A stretch of 27,888 nucleotides of DNA from Cyanobacteriota bacterium (lineage in GTDB: Bacteria; Cyanobacteriota; Cyanobacteriia; Leptolyngbyales; Leptolyngbyaceae), in the NCBI GenBank assembly GCA_027482985.1, contig JAIXVO010000640.1, positions 1 through 27,888 of the forward strand, written 5' to 3'. The notes beneath the pieces were generated by a model. It worked only from the letters and a program-made list of their open reading frames with translations, was not told the DNA's origin and searched no databases. Each line of letters starts with the position of its first letter. The stretch's first letter is position 1. The translations under genes were made by a program, and so were the position numbers. Shown in pieces: positions 15,256 through 22,920 of this stretch.

Positions 15256-16164
15256 CTAAGGAATGGGCACCGTATTCAAAAGGCGATCGACGATCGCTTT
15301 AGCCCGACGACCACCCGCCGGAATCATGCGGTGGGGCAGGACAAAGGGCACCAGATATTTGATATCGTCGGGAATAGCGTAATCGCGACCGTCTAGAAAG
15401 GCGAGCGCTTGGGTGGTGCGTTGGAGGGCGACAGCGCCACGGGGACTGATCCCCAGCGTCACTTCTTCATCTTCGCGAGTGGCGCGGACGAGATTCACAA
15501 TGTATTGCTGCAACGAGGCTTCGACCTTTACCTGAGCGCTCAGCCGTTGCAATTCCCGCACCTCATCCAGCGTGATGCAAGGTTTAATGTCGTTGGTTTG
15601 GGGCTGGTCATGCAGGCGTTGCAACATTTGCAGTTCTTCCTGCTCCGTGGGGTAGCCGAGCGAGAGAGACAGTGCAAACCGATCCATCTGGGCTTCCGGC
15701 AGGGGGAAGGTGCCCTGATACTCGATCGGGTTTTGGGTGGCAATCACGAAAAACGGGGTGGGCACCTGCCGCGAAACGCCATCGACCGTCACCTGATGTT
15801 CTTCCATCACTTCCAACAAGGCCGACTGGGTGCGCGGGGTGGCGCGGTTAATTTCATCTGCCAGCAGCACATTCGTAAAAGTGGGGCCAGTCATGAACTC
15901 AAATTGGCCCGTTTGCGGATTCCAGATGTTGGTGCCCGTAATATCCGTGGGCATTAAGTCCGGTGTGCATTGCAGGCGTTGAAATTTGCCATCAATCGAT
16001 CGCGCCAGGGATTTCGCAAGCAACGTTTTGCCCACCCCGGGCACATCTTCCAACAGGGTATGGCCCCCTGAGAGCAGCGCTACCATGACGAGCCGGATGG
16101 CATCGTGTTTCCCGACAATCACCTGCCCGAGATTTTGAGTCAGGCGTTCAATCCCATCTCTCAT
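15256..16164 (-). CDS. MoxR-family AAA+ ATPase
   Basis: This 302-residue protein matches the usual MoxR length. Walker A is GVGKT with Lys46. Walker B is LLADEINRA with Asp103-Glu104. Sensor 1 is FFVIATQNPIEYQG with Asn145. The arginine region includes MDRFALSL and GISPRGA (Arg242). MoxR ATPases act as chaperones that insert metal cofactors or activate partner proteins, commonly together with DUF58 and von Willebrand A proteins encoded next door. None of those partners is here; two tiny conserved hypotheticals follow instead, so the client is unknown. The gene starts with ATG at 16164, divergent from the PatA-like regulator across about 330 bp. Confidence 0.94.
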   Translation of the reverse strand: MRDGIERLTQNLGQVIVGKHDAIRLVMVALLSGGHTLLEDVPGVGKTLLAKSLARSIDGKFQRLQCTPDLMPTDITGTNIWNPQTGQFEFMTGPTFTNVLLADEINRATPRTQSALLEVMEEHQVTVDGVSRQVPTPFFVIATQNPIEYQGTFPLPEAQMDRFALSLSLGYPTEQEELQMLQRLHDQPQTNDIKPCITLDEVRELQRLSAQVKVEASLQQYIVNLVRATREDEEVTLGISPRGAVALQRTTQALAFLDGRDYAIPDDIKYLVPFVLPHRMIPAGGRRAKAIVDRLLNTVPIP

Positions 16165-16494
16165 GCTTACTCCGCGATCGCTGCCTTGGCTAAATCCTGT
16201 CTTCTGCCAGAGCGAGGCCCCATCCGTATGAATTCAAGCAACGCTCTGTAAAGATGACTTCATTTCCAGTGTGCCCGGATTTCCGCAAAATTGCCCAGTC
16301 TTGCGGGGGGCGATCGCCATTTCTATTTTCACTTCAGCTAAAAAAATATTTTCTGTGCAGCCTGACCTGATTTTTGTCCATCCTAAAGAGAGCAACAGCC
16401 CATTTAGATCATCGTCAGTACATTCAGGGATAATCTCTCTAACCTGAAATTCACAAACCGATGACTTCTGCTCTTCATCCTGTTTGGTTAACCA
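16165..16494. promoter_or_regulatory. Divergent promoter region of MoxR and PatA-like genes, with a dyad
   Basis: The 330-bp gap holds a 6-bp dyad, TTCAGG at 16423-16428 and CCTGAA at 16443-16448, enclosing GATAAT, which could be a -10 box for the plus-strand gene. No -35 box is convincing. A 20-codon frame (16461-16523) overlaps the regulator start but lacks a ribosome binding site. No other gene is seen. Confidence 0.3.
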
Positions 16495-17676
16495 ATGTCA
16501 TCTACATCCACCTCGTACATTAATGCCACGCGGACATTAGCGTCCATTAGCCAGCAACGAGCGACAGGAGAACTGACGCTGGCACAAGATACCTCACCCT
16601 GGCGGTTGTATTTCTTTCAGGGACGGTTAGTGTACGCTACGGGGATTTTGCATCGAGTGCGCCGCTGGCGACGGGCGATTAAACGCCATTGCCCCGATTT
16701 CAGTGTGAAGTATGCGGCGGGCAAGGAGCCGTGGGAGTACCAATTGCTGAGTCAGGGGGTGGTGCAGAGTGTGGTCAGTGTGCCGCAAGCCCAAAGTGTG
16801 ATTCGCACCAGTTTAGAAGAAGTGCTATTTACCTGGGTGGGCAATCCCTTGATGCGATCGCAGTGGGCCTCTGTCCAGCGGTTCTCCTTCAAAGAGAATG
16901 CCGCTCTGAGTTTATTACTGTCTTCAACCGAGGTGGAGCAGGTGTTAGGGCAGGCGCAAGACCTTTGGAAACTGTGGAAGCGCTTAGAGCTAGAAGCCCT
17001 TTATCCCTATAAATCCCCCGTCCTGCAGGACTCGTTTCGGACGGATTCGGGCAGCGCTCCCCCCACGCTGTCCAATCTCAGCCCCTTCCTAACGGGACGG
17101 CATACCCTGTGGGATATTGCCAGCTATGCCCGGCGACCGGTGACCACCGTGACTCGGCTATTGTTACCCTGGGTGCAACGGGGGGCGATTTCGCTGGAAG
17201 ATGTACCGGATTTACCCCATCCGTTCCAGGCTAAAGCGATCGCGCCAAATGGGCGATCGCCCGCCTACCGTCCGTTGATTGCCTGCGTCGATGACAGTCC
17301 GCTGGTGGGGCAATATCTGGCGAACATTCTGGAACCCGCCGGATATCGCGTCTTAAAAATCCAAGATCCGCTATCAGGGATCGGCACTCTGAGCCAGCAC
17401 AAACCGGATCTGATTGTGCTGGATCTAGTCATGCCCAATGCTAGTGGTTATGACGTGTGCAGCTTTTTGCGGAAGACTTTAATCTTTCAAAATACACCAA
17501 TCATCATTCTCACCAGTCAGAGTGGATTAGTCGATCGCACCCGCGCCAAACTCGCCGGAGCCACCGATTTTTTAACCAAACCGCCGGAACCGCAAGCCTT
17601 ACTCAGTCTGGTGCGCACCCATTTGCAGGGCAGTGCCGGACTGGGCGACGAGAATTACCAGTATTCCGAGAGCTGA
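16495..17676 (+). CDS. PatA/PixG-like response regulator (PATAN domain + REC)
   Basis: The protein has 393 residues. The N-terminal PATAN/DUF4388-type domain spans about 8-95 (ASISQQRATGELTL, WRLYFFQGRLVYATG). A helical middle region (about 100-245) contains the LTGRHTLWDIASYARRP winged-helix-like block. The C-terminal receiver has Asp266-Asp267 in CVDDSP, phospho-acceptor Asp310 in LIVLDLVMP, and Lys362 in FLTKPPEP. The domain order and length match cyanobacterial PatA and PixG/TaxP1, which act in heterocyst patterning or in phototaxis and pilus control. Unlike typical pix/pil loci, no CheW, MCP or CheA gene follows; an ABC exporter gene begins 55 bp later. It is therefore an orphan PatA-like regulator whose process cannot be inferred. 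The start is the ATG at 16495, with a weak Shine-Dalgarno. Confidence 0.88.
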   Translation: MSSTSTSYINATRTLASISQQRATGELTLAQDTSPWRLYFFQGRLVYATGILHRVRRWRRAIKRHCPDFSVKYAAGKEPWEYQLLSQGVVQSVVSVPQAQSVIRTSLEEVLFTWVGNPLMRSQWASVQRFSFKENAALSLLLSSTEVEQVLGQAQDLWKLWKRLELEALYPYKSPVLQDSFRTDSGSAPPTLSNLSPFLTGRHTLWDIASYARRPVTTVTRLLLPWVQRGAISLEDVPDLPHPFQAKAIAPNGRSPAYRPLIACVDDSPLVGQYLANILEPAGYRVLKIQDPLSGIGTLSQHKPDLIVLDLVMPNASGYDVCSFLRKTLIFQNTPIIILTSQSGLVDRTRAKLAGATDFLTKPPEPQALLSLVRTHLQGSAGLGDENYQYSES

Positions 17677-17731
17677 GGAACTTCTCGGCTGAGACACGGT
17701 AGAGTGGATAAGCGCATTTTGGCTGAGGTTC

Positions 17732-19555
17732 ATGACGGCTCCAGACCTGACTTCCCGCTCTTACTCCGATCGCCGACCAAAAGAAAATGATTGGCGACTG
17801 CTGCGCCGACTCATTCCCTACGGGGCGCAACATAGTCGGTTACTGGTGTTTGCAATGGTGCTGCTGGTGCCCGGGGCGATCGCGGGTGCCATTCAACCGA
17901 TTCTGATCGGGGATGCCATTTCCCTGGTGAAACAAGAACCCACCACCTTACCGTTTTTGCGCAATCTGCCCTTGCTGACGGGCATCAACGTGATTTCGGG
18001 GTTACTCCTGTTTACCCTGGCGCTCCGCACCGTCCTCGATGCGTGGCAGGGCTATTTAGTCCAGGAAGTGGGGCAACAAATCACCGCCGACATCCGCAAC
18101 GACCTGTTTCACCATGTCACGTCCCTGGCGATGCGGTTTTTCGATCGCACCCCCGTTGGCCGCCTGATCACCCGTCTCACCAGTGATGTGGAAGCCCTCG
18201 GCGATGTCTTTTCGACGGGAGCTGTGGGCATCGTTGGCGATTTGTTCTCGATTCTAGTGATCGCCGTCACTATGTTTTTGCTGCAATGGCAATTGGCGCT
18301 GTTGCTGGTGGTGATGCTGATTCCCGTGACAATCCTGATCATCTACTTTCAGCAGCAATACCGGAAGGCCAACTATCGCGCCCGCGAAGAATTGTCGAGT
18401 TTGAACTCGATGTTACAAGAGAACATCGTCGGCATTAACGTGGTGCAGTTGTTCCGGCGCGAAGGCTTCAACGCCCAACTGTTTCGCGACATCAATCGTC
18501 GTTACATTCGCGAAGTCGATAAGACGATTTTTCACGACTCCGCCATTTCTGCCACGTTGGAATGGATTTCCCTGGTGGCGATCGCGGGTGTCCTCTGGTT
18601 GGGCGGCTACCTCGTGTTGGGGAATGCGCTCAGTTTGGGCACCCTCTCGGCTTTTATCCTCTACGCCCAGCGATTATTTGACCCGCTGCGGCAATTTGCC
18701 GAAAAATTCACGGCGATTCAGGCGGGATTGACGGCGATCGAGCGAGTCAGCGACATTCTCCGGGAACCGATCGAGATTCGGGATGCGGCAGTGACGCAAA
18801 CTTTAAAGACGGAGACGGCGATCGCGCGGGGCGAAATTCGGTTTGAACAGGTTTCCTTTGGCTACAAACCCGGTGAATACGTCCTGCATGACCTGAATTT
18901 CACCATCCGTCCCGGCGAGAAGGTGGCGCTAGTCGGTCCCACTGGGGCTGGCAAAAGTTCGATTATTCGCCTCCTGACCCGACTCTATGAAGCCAGCGAG
19001 GGTCGCATTTTGGTGGATGGCATTGATGTCCGCGATTTGCCCCAGGCGGAACTGCGTCGTCACCTGGGCGTGATTTTGCAGGATGGGTTTGTGTTTGCGG
19101 GCGATGTCAAAAGCAACATCACCCTGGGCGAAACCTACACGATGGCCGAAATTCGCTCTGCCGCCGAACGCACCAACATCGCCGACTTGATTGAACAACT
19201 CCCCCAAGGCTACGACACCCTTCTGCGCGAACGCGGTGCCAACCTGTCCGGCGGTCAAAAGCAACTCCTGGCCTTCGCCCGCGCCACCATCCGCAATCCC
19301 AACATCCTCGTGCTGGACGAAGCCACCGCCAGCCTCGATGTCGGCACCGAAGCCCTGATTCAAGAAGCCCTGGAACGCCTCCTGGTCGATCGCACCGCCA
19401 TCATCATCGCCCACCGCCTCAGCACCATCCGCAACTGCGATCGCATCCTCGTCCTCAAACGCGGCCACCTGATCGAATCCGGGAGCCATGAAGAACTCCT
19501 AGCCCAAGGCGGACTCTATGCCAGCCTGTATCATTTGCAAATGCTGGAAGAATAG
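17732..19555 (+). CDS. ABC exporter, fused permease-ATPase (MsbA/MdlB-like half transporter)
   Basis: This 607-residue half-transporter works as a homo- or heterodimer. Residues 38-345 form the six-span exporter membrane domain with a typical coupling region (MRFFDRTPVGRLITRLTSDV at 134-153). The nucleotide-binding domain (about 367-600) has Walker A GPTGAGKS (Lys408), the Q-loop VILQDGF, signature LSGGQ (505-509), Walker B ILVLDE with catalytic Glu530, and the switch His561 in IIAHRLS. It has both canonical catalytic residues, so it could function as a homodimer. The substrate cannot be deduced; relatives move lipids, peptides or drugs. GAGG lies just 3 nt before the ATG, which is close spacing. 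No second half-transporter gene is adjacent. It may be read through from the PatA-like gene 55 bp upstream. Confidence 0.95.
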   Translation: MTAPDLTSRSYSDRRPKENDWRLLRRLIPYGAQHSRLLVFAMVLLVPGAIAGAIQPILIGDAISLVKQEPTTLPFLRNLPLLTGINVISGLLLFTLALRTVLDAWQGYLVQEVGQQITADIRNDLFHHVTSLAMRFFDRTPVGRLITRLTSDVEALGDVFSTGAVGIVGDLFSILVIAVTMFLLQWQLALLLVVMLIPVTILIIYFQQQYRKANYRAREELSSLNSMLQENIVGINVVQLFRREGFNAQLFRDINRRYIREVDKTIFHDSAISATLEWISLVAIAGVLWLGGYLVLGNALSLGTLSAFILYAQRLFDPLRQFAEKFTAIQAGLTAIERVSDILREPIEIRDAAVTQTLKTETAIARGEIRFEQVSFGYKPGEYVLHDLNFTIRPGEKVALVGPTGAGKSSIIRLLTRLYEASEGRILVDGIDVRDLPQAELRRHLGVILQDGFVFAGDVKSNITLGETYTMAEIRSAAERTNIADLIEQLPQGYDTLLRERGANLSGGQKQLLAFARATIRNPNILVLDEATASLDVGTEALIQEALERLLVDRTAIIIAHRLSTIRNCDRILVLKRGHLIESGSHEELLAQGGLYASLYHLQMLEE

Positions 19556-19563
19556 GGAGAGGC

Positions 19564-19606
19564 AGGGAGAGAGAGGAAGGGGAAGGAAGGGGAAGGAAGG
19601 AAGAAA
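19564..19606 (+). repeat. 43-nt uninterrupted purine tract with mirror repeat
   Basis: Only A and G occur from 19564 to 19606, just after the ABC exporter stop. Within it, GGAAGGAAGGGGAAGGAAGG is a 20-nt mirror repeat, a geometry associated with triplex (H-)DNA. It could affect transcription past the exporter gene. Confidence 0.6.
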
Positions 19607-19697
19607 CAACCTCGTAGAGACGCGCCGCTGGCACGTCTATTCGGCGAGTTTGGGAAAGGCAAAGCCAACCTCGTAGAGACGCGCCGCTGGCACGTCT
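19607..19697. repeat. 32-bp hairpin repeat, two direct copies
   Basis: A 32-bp unit at 19607-19638 recurs identically at 19666-19697, 59 bp apart. Each copy contains AGACG-C-GCC, loop GCT, GGC-A-CGTCT, a 9-position stem with one mismatch. Similar GTAGAGACG-type hairpin repeats are familiar between cyanobacterial genes (from memory). Here they may serve as the 3' end of the ABC exporter transcript. Confidence 0.8.
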
Positions 19698-19825
19698 CGA
19701 TCGATGTCACATCTCCCCAGAATTTGGGGTATTGCCCGTGATTCCCTAGTCTCCAGACAGATCTGCGATCGCGGGCAAATTGAAATAATGGAGAGGAAAA
19801 ACCGTCGCCAAGGGAACATTGCATT

Positions 19826-20722
19826 GTGAGCTTCAGCATTTTTGATCTGTTCTGGGTGTTTCTGATTATTTCCTCCCTGCAACCGGTGTGGCAGCGGCGA
19901 CAAGTTGCCGTGCGCCGAGTGCAAGCCCTCAAAACCTTTGAGCAGGATCGTCGTAGTCGGGTGATTCTGTTAATTCATCGGCAAGAATCCTTGAGTTTGT
20001 TGGGGATTCCCCTCTCGCGCTACATCACCATTGAAGATTCCGAACAAATTCTGCGGGCGATTCGCCTGACCCCGCCCGAAACGCCGATTGACCTGATTTT
20101 GCACACCCCCGGCGGGTTGGTGTTGGCGACGGAGCAAATTGCCAGAGCCTTGATTCGGCATCCTGCTAAAGTCACGGTGTTTGTGCCGCACTATGCCATG
20201 AGTGGTGGGACGATGCTGGCACTGGCAGCGGATGAAATTGTGATGGATGCCAATGCCGTCCTGGGACCTGTCGATCCGCAGTTGGGCAACTTCCCGGCAG
20301 CGAGCATTATCAATGTGGTGGAACAGAAGCCGATCGATAAGGTGGATGACCAGACATTAATCATGGCGGATTTGTCGCGGAAAGCGATCAAGCAAGTACA
20401 GCGGTTTGTTCGCACCCTGTTGCAAGATGCCGTCCCCACCCCAAAGGTACCTGCTGAAAAAATTGAGGTGATCATCGAAACCTTGACCACGGGACAGGTG
20501 ACCCACGATTACCCGATCACGGTGGAAGAAGCGACCGAATTAGGGTTGCCAATTACCGTCGGATTGCCCCGCAGCATTTATGATCTGATGGAACTCTATC
20601 CGCAACCTCAAGGGGGTCGCCCCAGTGTGCAATACATTCCCATGCCCTATGCGCCTCGTCCCTCCCTGCCCGAACCCAAAGGTCGCCCCCTGCCAGAAGC
20701 AGAACCCGTCGCCAAACAGTAG
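19826..20722 (+). CDS. SDH-family Clp-fold serine protease, membrane anchored
   Basis: The protein has 298 residues from a GTG with AAGGGA 10 nt upstream. A hydrophobic N-terminal segment (about 5-20, FDLFWVFLIISSLQPVW) anchors it. The ClpP/SppA-like core follows: PIDLILHTPGGLVLATEQIARAL (about 87-109), then the nucleophile elbow YAMSGGTMLALAADEI with presumed catalytic Ser126, and DANAVLGPVDPQLG. This pattern matches the serine dehydrogenase proteinase (SDH_sah) family, related to SppA and NfeD-type membrane proteases. The catalytic Lys was not assigned. The C-terminal 40 residues are proline-rich and probably disordered. A likely role is clearing membrane protein fragments. The DUF554 gene follows closely, suggesting co-transcription. 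Confidence 0.87.
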   Translation: MSFSIFDLFWVFLIISSLQPVWQRRQVAVRRVQALKTFEQDRRSRVILLIHRQESLSLLGIPLSRYITIEDSEQILRAIRLTPPETPIDLILHTPGGLVLATEQIARALIRHPAKVTVFVPHYAMSGGTMLALAADEIVMDANAVLGPVDPQLGNFPAASIINVVEQKPIDKVDDQTLIMADLSRKAIKQVQRFVRTLLQDAVPTPKVPAEKIEVIIETLTTGQVTHDYPITVEEATELGLPITVGLPRSIYDLMELYPQPQGGRPSVQYIPMPYAPRPSLPEPKGRPLPEAEPVAKQ

Positions 20723-20731
20723 AGGTTGACG

Positions 20732-21463
20732 TTGGACTTTTGGCTGAAAACCAGCGGCACCTGGGTCAATGTCGGCACCGTGTTAGTGGGTACCGCGATC
20801 GGGTTACTCCTGCGGGGACGGTTGCCCGATCGCATGATGCTCGTGATTACCCAAGGGGTGGGACTACTCACCCTGTTTTTGGGCATCACGATGGCGGGCA
20901 ATCTCACCAAAGTCCAGGCGGTCATTGTGGATGGGGTTGTCCTGGGGTTAATCACGCTCGTGGTGGGTGGGTTATTAGGGGAATGGTGGAGGATTGAAGC
21001 GGGCTTAACGCAGATTGGCGATCGCCTGAAACAGCGCTTCAGTGGTGGCACTGGGTTTACCGAAGGTTTCGTCGCTGCCAGCCTCTTATTTTGTGTTGGT
21101 CCCATGACCTTGTTAGGCTGCTTGAACAATGGACTGACGGGCGACAATCGCCTGCTGTTGCTCAAATCGACAATGGATGGCCTGGTGGCGATCGCTTTTA
21201 CCAGCAGTTTCGGGATTGGAGTGGGTTTTTCCGCCTTGCCGATTCTATTCTATCAGGGTGGCTTGTCGCTCCTGGCCGGAGTTTTGGCGCAACTAATTCC
21301 CGATCCGGCCACTTCTCCCCCCATCCTGCTCTCAACGGGCGTCGGTGGTCTCATGATTCTCGGCATTGGCATCAATCTCCTGGAACTCACGCAAGTCCGA
21401 GTTGCCGCCTTCCTGCCGTCCCTTTTACTGGCACCTTTACTGTATTGGCTCGCCGCCCGCTGA
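20732..21463 (+). CDS. DUF554 family membrane protein (YdfK-like)
   Basis: The protein has about 243 residues with around seven hydrophobic spans. It starts at a TTG at 20732 with AGAGG 6 nt upstream; another TTG at 20726 is possible but too close to that site. The opening GTWVNVGTVLVGTAIGLLLRGRLP matches the DUF554 family start. Later blocks include FVAASLLFCVGPMTLLGCLNNGL (mid-protein) and a small-residue-rich SSFGIGVGFSALPILFYQGG. The family is widespread in bacteria, with unknown function and a suspected transport role. It begins 9 bp after the Clp-fold protease stop, so the two are probably translated from one mRNA. Confidence 0.9.
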   Translation: MDFWLKTSGTWVNVGTVLVGTAIGLLLRGRLPDRMMLVITQGVGLLTLFLGITMAGNLTKVQAVIVDGVVLGLITLVVGGLLGEWWRIEAGLTQIGDRLKQRFSGGTGFTEGFVAASLLFCVGPMTLLGCLNNGLTGDNRLLLLKSTMDGLVAIAFTSSFGIGVGFSALPILFYQGGLSLLAGVLAQLIPDPATSPPILLSTGVGGLMILGIGINLLELTQVRVAAFLPSLLLAPLLYWLAAR

Positions 21464-21475
21464 GGAAACTGCCCT

Positions 21476-21544
21476 GGTATTCTTAGTGAGAAATCTTCAC
21501 CGTAGCTTTACGGAGATCAAGGCAATTTTGTAGCAAGGAATACC
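21476..21544 (+). promoter_or_regulatory. Structured region before the PEP-CTERM gene
   Basis: GGTATTC (21476-21482) pairs with GAATACC (21538-21544), enclosing a perfect CCGTA-GCTT-TACGG hairpin at 21500-21513. It begins 13 bp after the DUF554 stop and ends 58 bp before the PEP-CTERM start, so it may be the 3' end of the former or the leader of the latter. It matches no riboswitch class that I recognise. Confidence 0.35.
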
Positions 21545-21602
21545 GTTTTACCTGGGTTGCTCTCTCAGGATAAGGGTATTTTCTATCTGTCGAGTGATTC
21601 TT

Positions 21603-22742
21603 ATGAAACAGCAGTTAAACGCCTTGTGTGTTTTGGGAGCGATCGCGGGGATTGGCTTCGTGGCTCCCCAGGCCGAAGCCGCCCTTTTGATTGGGAACAC
21701 CCGTGGCAATAGCATTGTGATCTACGACGAAATCAATAACACGATTCTGCGTGACTTCACCACGCCTGGCGCTAACGGCTTACGCGATCCGGATGCCATT
21801 ACCATTGGTCCCGATGGCAATGTGTATGTGAGTGTGGGGGGCAACAGTGGCTTGAACCTGTTCGATCCTGCCTATCCCAAAGATTCTGCCGTTTTGCGAT
21901 TCAACTTACTGGGCGAATTTTTGGGCGTAGCGGCGAGTGGTAACGGGCTGGCTCGGCCTTACGGCAATGCGTTTGGTCCCGATGGCAATTTGTATGTCAG
22001 TAGTTTCCGCACCAACGAAATTTTGCGCTTCGATGGCAAAACGGGTGCCTTCCTGGATGTCTTCGCATCCGATAACAACAAGGGGTTGGGCAGTCCCAAT
22101 GGCTTGAATGGCCCGAATGGATTGCTATTTGGTCCCGATGGGAGTCTGTATGTGACCACGCAGGGCAGTGCGAATAATGCCGCTGGCGATCTGGTGTTTC
22201 CGTTTGCCAGTCAGGTGTTGCGCTACACGCCGGAACAGGTGTTGGGCAAGCAACCGACCACCACGCCATCCGTCTTCATCGACCAACCCGCTCTGTTACC
22301 CGACACCGAATTTATTAGCTTATTGGGACTCACCTTCGCGCTCGATTTCTCCAGTCTCTATGTGAGTGATTTTGCGGGCGGCATTCGCCAATATGACCTG
22401 GCTGGCACCCTGCTGGATGTGCTCTCCACCAACTATACGGGCACCACACCTACCAGTAACTTTATGGGCGGGCTGACCTTTGGCGCAGACACATCCAACC
22501 TATTTGCTGTCGGGTTCGACACCAGAAACAATAACTTGGGTTCGGTGTTGACCTTTGCCAATGGGCAGGGTAGTAGCGCCAGCTTCACGGGTTCCCTGTT
22601 TACCGATACCCAATTGATCCGCCCGATTGGGATTGCGGCTGTTCCCGCTGCCGCCGTCCCCGAACCCACGACGATCGCCGGAGTCAGTCTCGCGATCGCG
22701 GGGTTAAACCTGGCTCGTCGCCGCCGTCAAAAGTCCCGCTAA
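21603..22742 (+). CDS. PEP-CTERM sorted NHL/beta-propeller-like exported protein
   Basis: The protein has 379 residues from the ATG at 21603; an upstream in-frame GTG at 21594 is less likely. A signal peptide covers residues 1 to about 25, ending APQAEA before ALLIG. The mature part has repeated propeller blades: ITIGPDGNVYVSVGG, NAFGPDGNLYVSSFR, LLFGPDGSLYVTTQG, then LTFALDFSSLYVSDF and a weaker fifth. The C-terminus is a full PEP-CTERM sorting signal: VPEPTT, a hydrophobic stretch, then ARRRRQ. Such proteins are recognised by an exosortase and released or attached at the surface, often alongside exopolysaccharide production. No exosortase gene is in the window. The ligand or enzymatic role is unknown. 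The gene is followed by a strong hairpin. Confidence 0.93.
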   Translation: MKQQLNALCVLGAIAGIGFVAPQAEAALLIGNTRGNSIVIYDEINNTILRDFTTPGANGLRDPDAITIGPDGNVYVSVGGNSGLNLFDPAYPKDSAVLRFNLLGEFLGVAASGNGLARPYGNAFGPDGNLYVSSFRTNEILRFDGKTGAFLDVFASDNNKGLGSPNGLNGPNGLLFGPDGSLYVTTQGSANNAAGDLVFPFASQVLRYTPEQVLGKQPTTTPSVFIDQPALLPDTEFISLLGLTFALDFSSLYVSDFAGGIRQYDLAGTLLDVLSTNYTGTTPTSNFMGGLTFGADTSNLFAVGFDTRNNNLGSVLTFANGQGSSASFTGSLFTDTQLIRPIGIAAVPAAAVPEPTTIAGVSLAIAGLNLARRRRQKSR

Positions 22743-22843
22743 CTCCCCCGAACCTGTGACGTTGACCTCAATCAGTCGCGATCGCGCTCCTTCTGATTGA
22801 GGCTGCAACTTCAAGGGGTGGGCGTAACTGTGATTCGGCTCTC

Positions 22844-22880
22844 AACTCTCCGACTTTTCTTCTGAAAAAGTCGGAGAGTT
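22844..22880. terminator. 15-bp perfect hairpin between convergent genes
   Basis: A 15-bp perfect stem (22844-22858 with 22866-22880, 7-nt loop) lies between the PEP-CTERM gene and the convergent GH65 gene. A/T-rich base pairs near the loop and symmetric placement suit a bidirectional terminator. The T-run is inside the stem rather than after it, so efficiency is uncertain. Confidence 0.6.
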
Positions 22881-22920
22881 CTCCGGAGGCAGCGGCTAGT
22901 TCTCAGAAACTGTCTTTACC

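Noticed and set aside
15256..16164. MoxR as partner of the vMAP-type ATPase at 26902
   Set aside because: They are over 10 kb apart with unrelated genes between, and no von Willebrand A gene is present; shared family history is not evidence of a system here.
16461..16523. Twenty-codon frame overlapping the PatA-like start
   Set aside because: It has no Shine-Dalgarno and unremarkable sequence; it is likely chance, though coupling to the downstream start was considered.
18929..19489. Minus-strand open frame of 186 codons
   Set aside because: It is a shadow of the ABC exporter ATPase domain; its Asp/Gly-rich composition is typical of antisense frames.
19607..19697. Possible CRISPR array
   Set aside because: There are only two repeat copies, they are hairpin-type cyanobacterial repeats, and no cas gene or further units exist.
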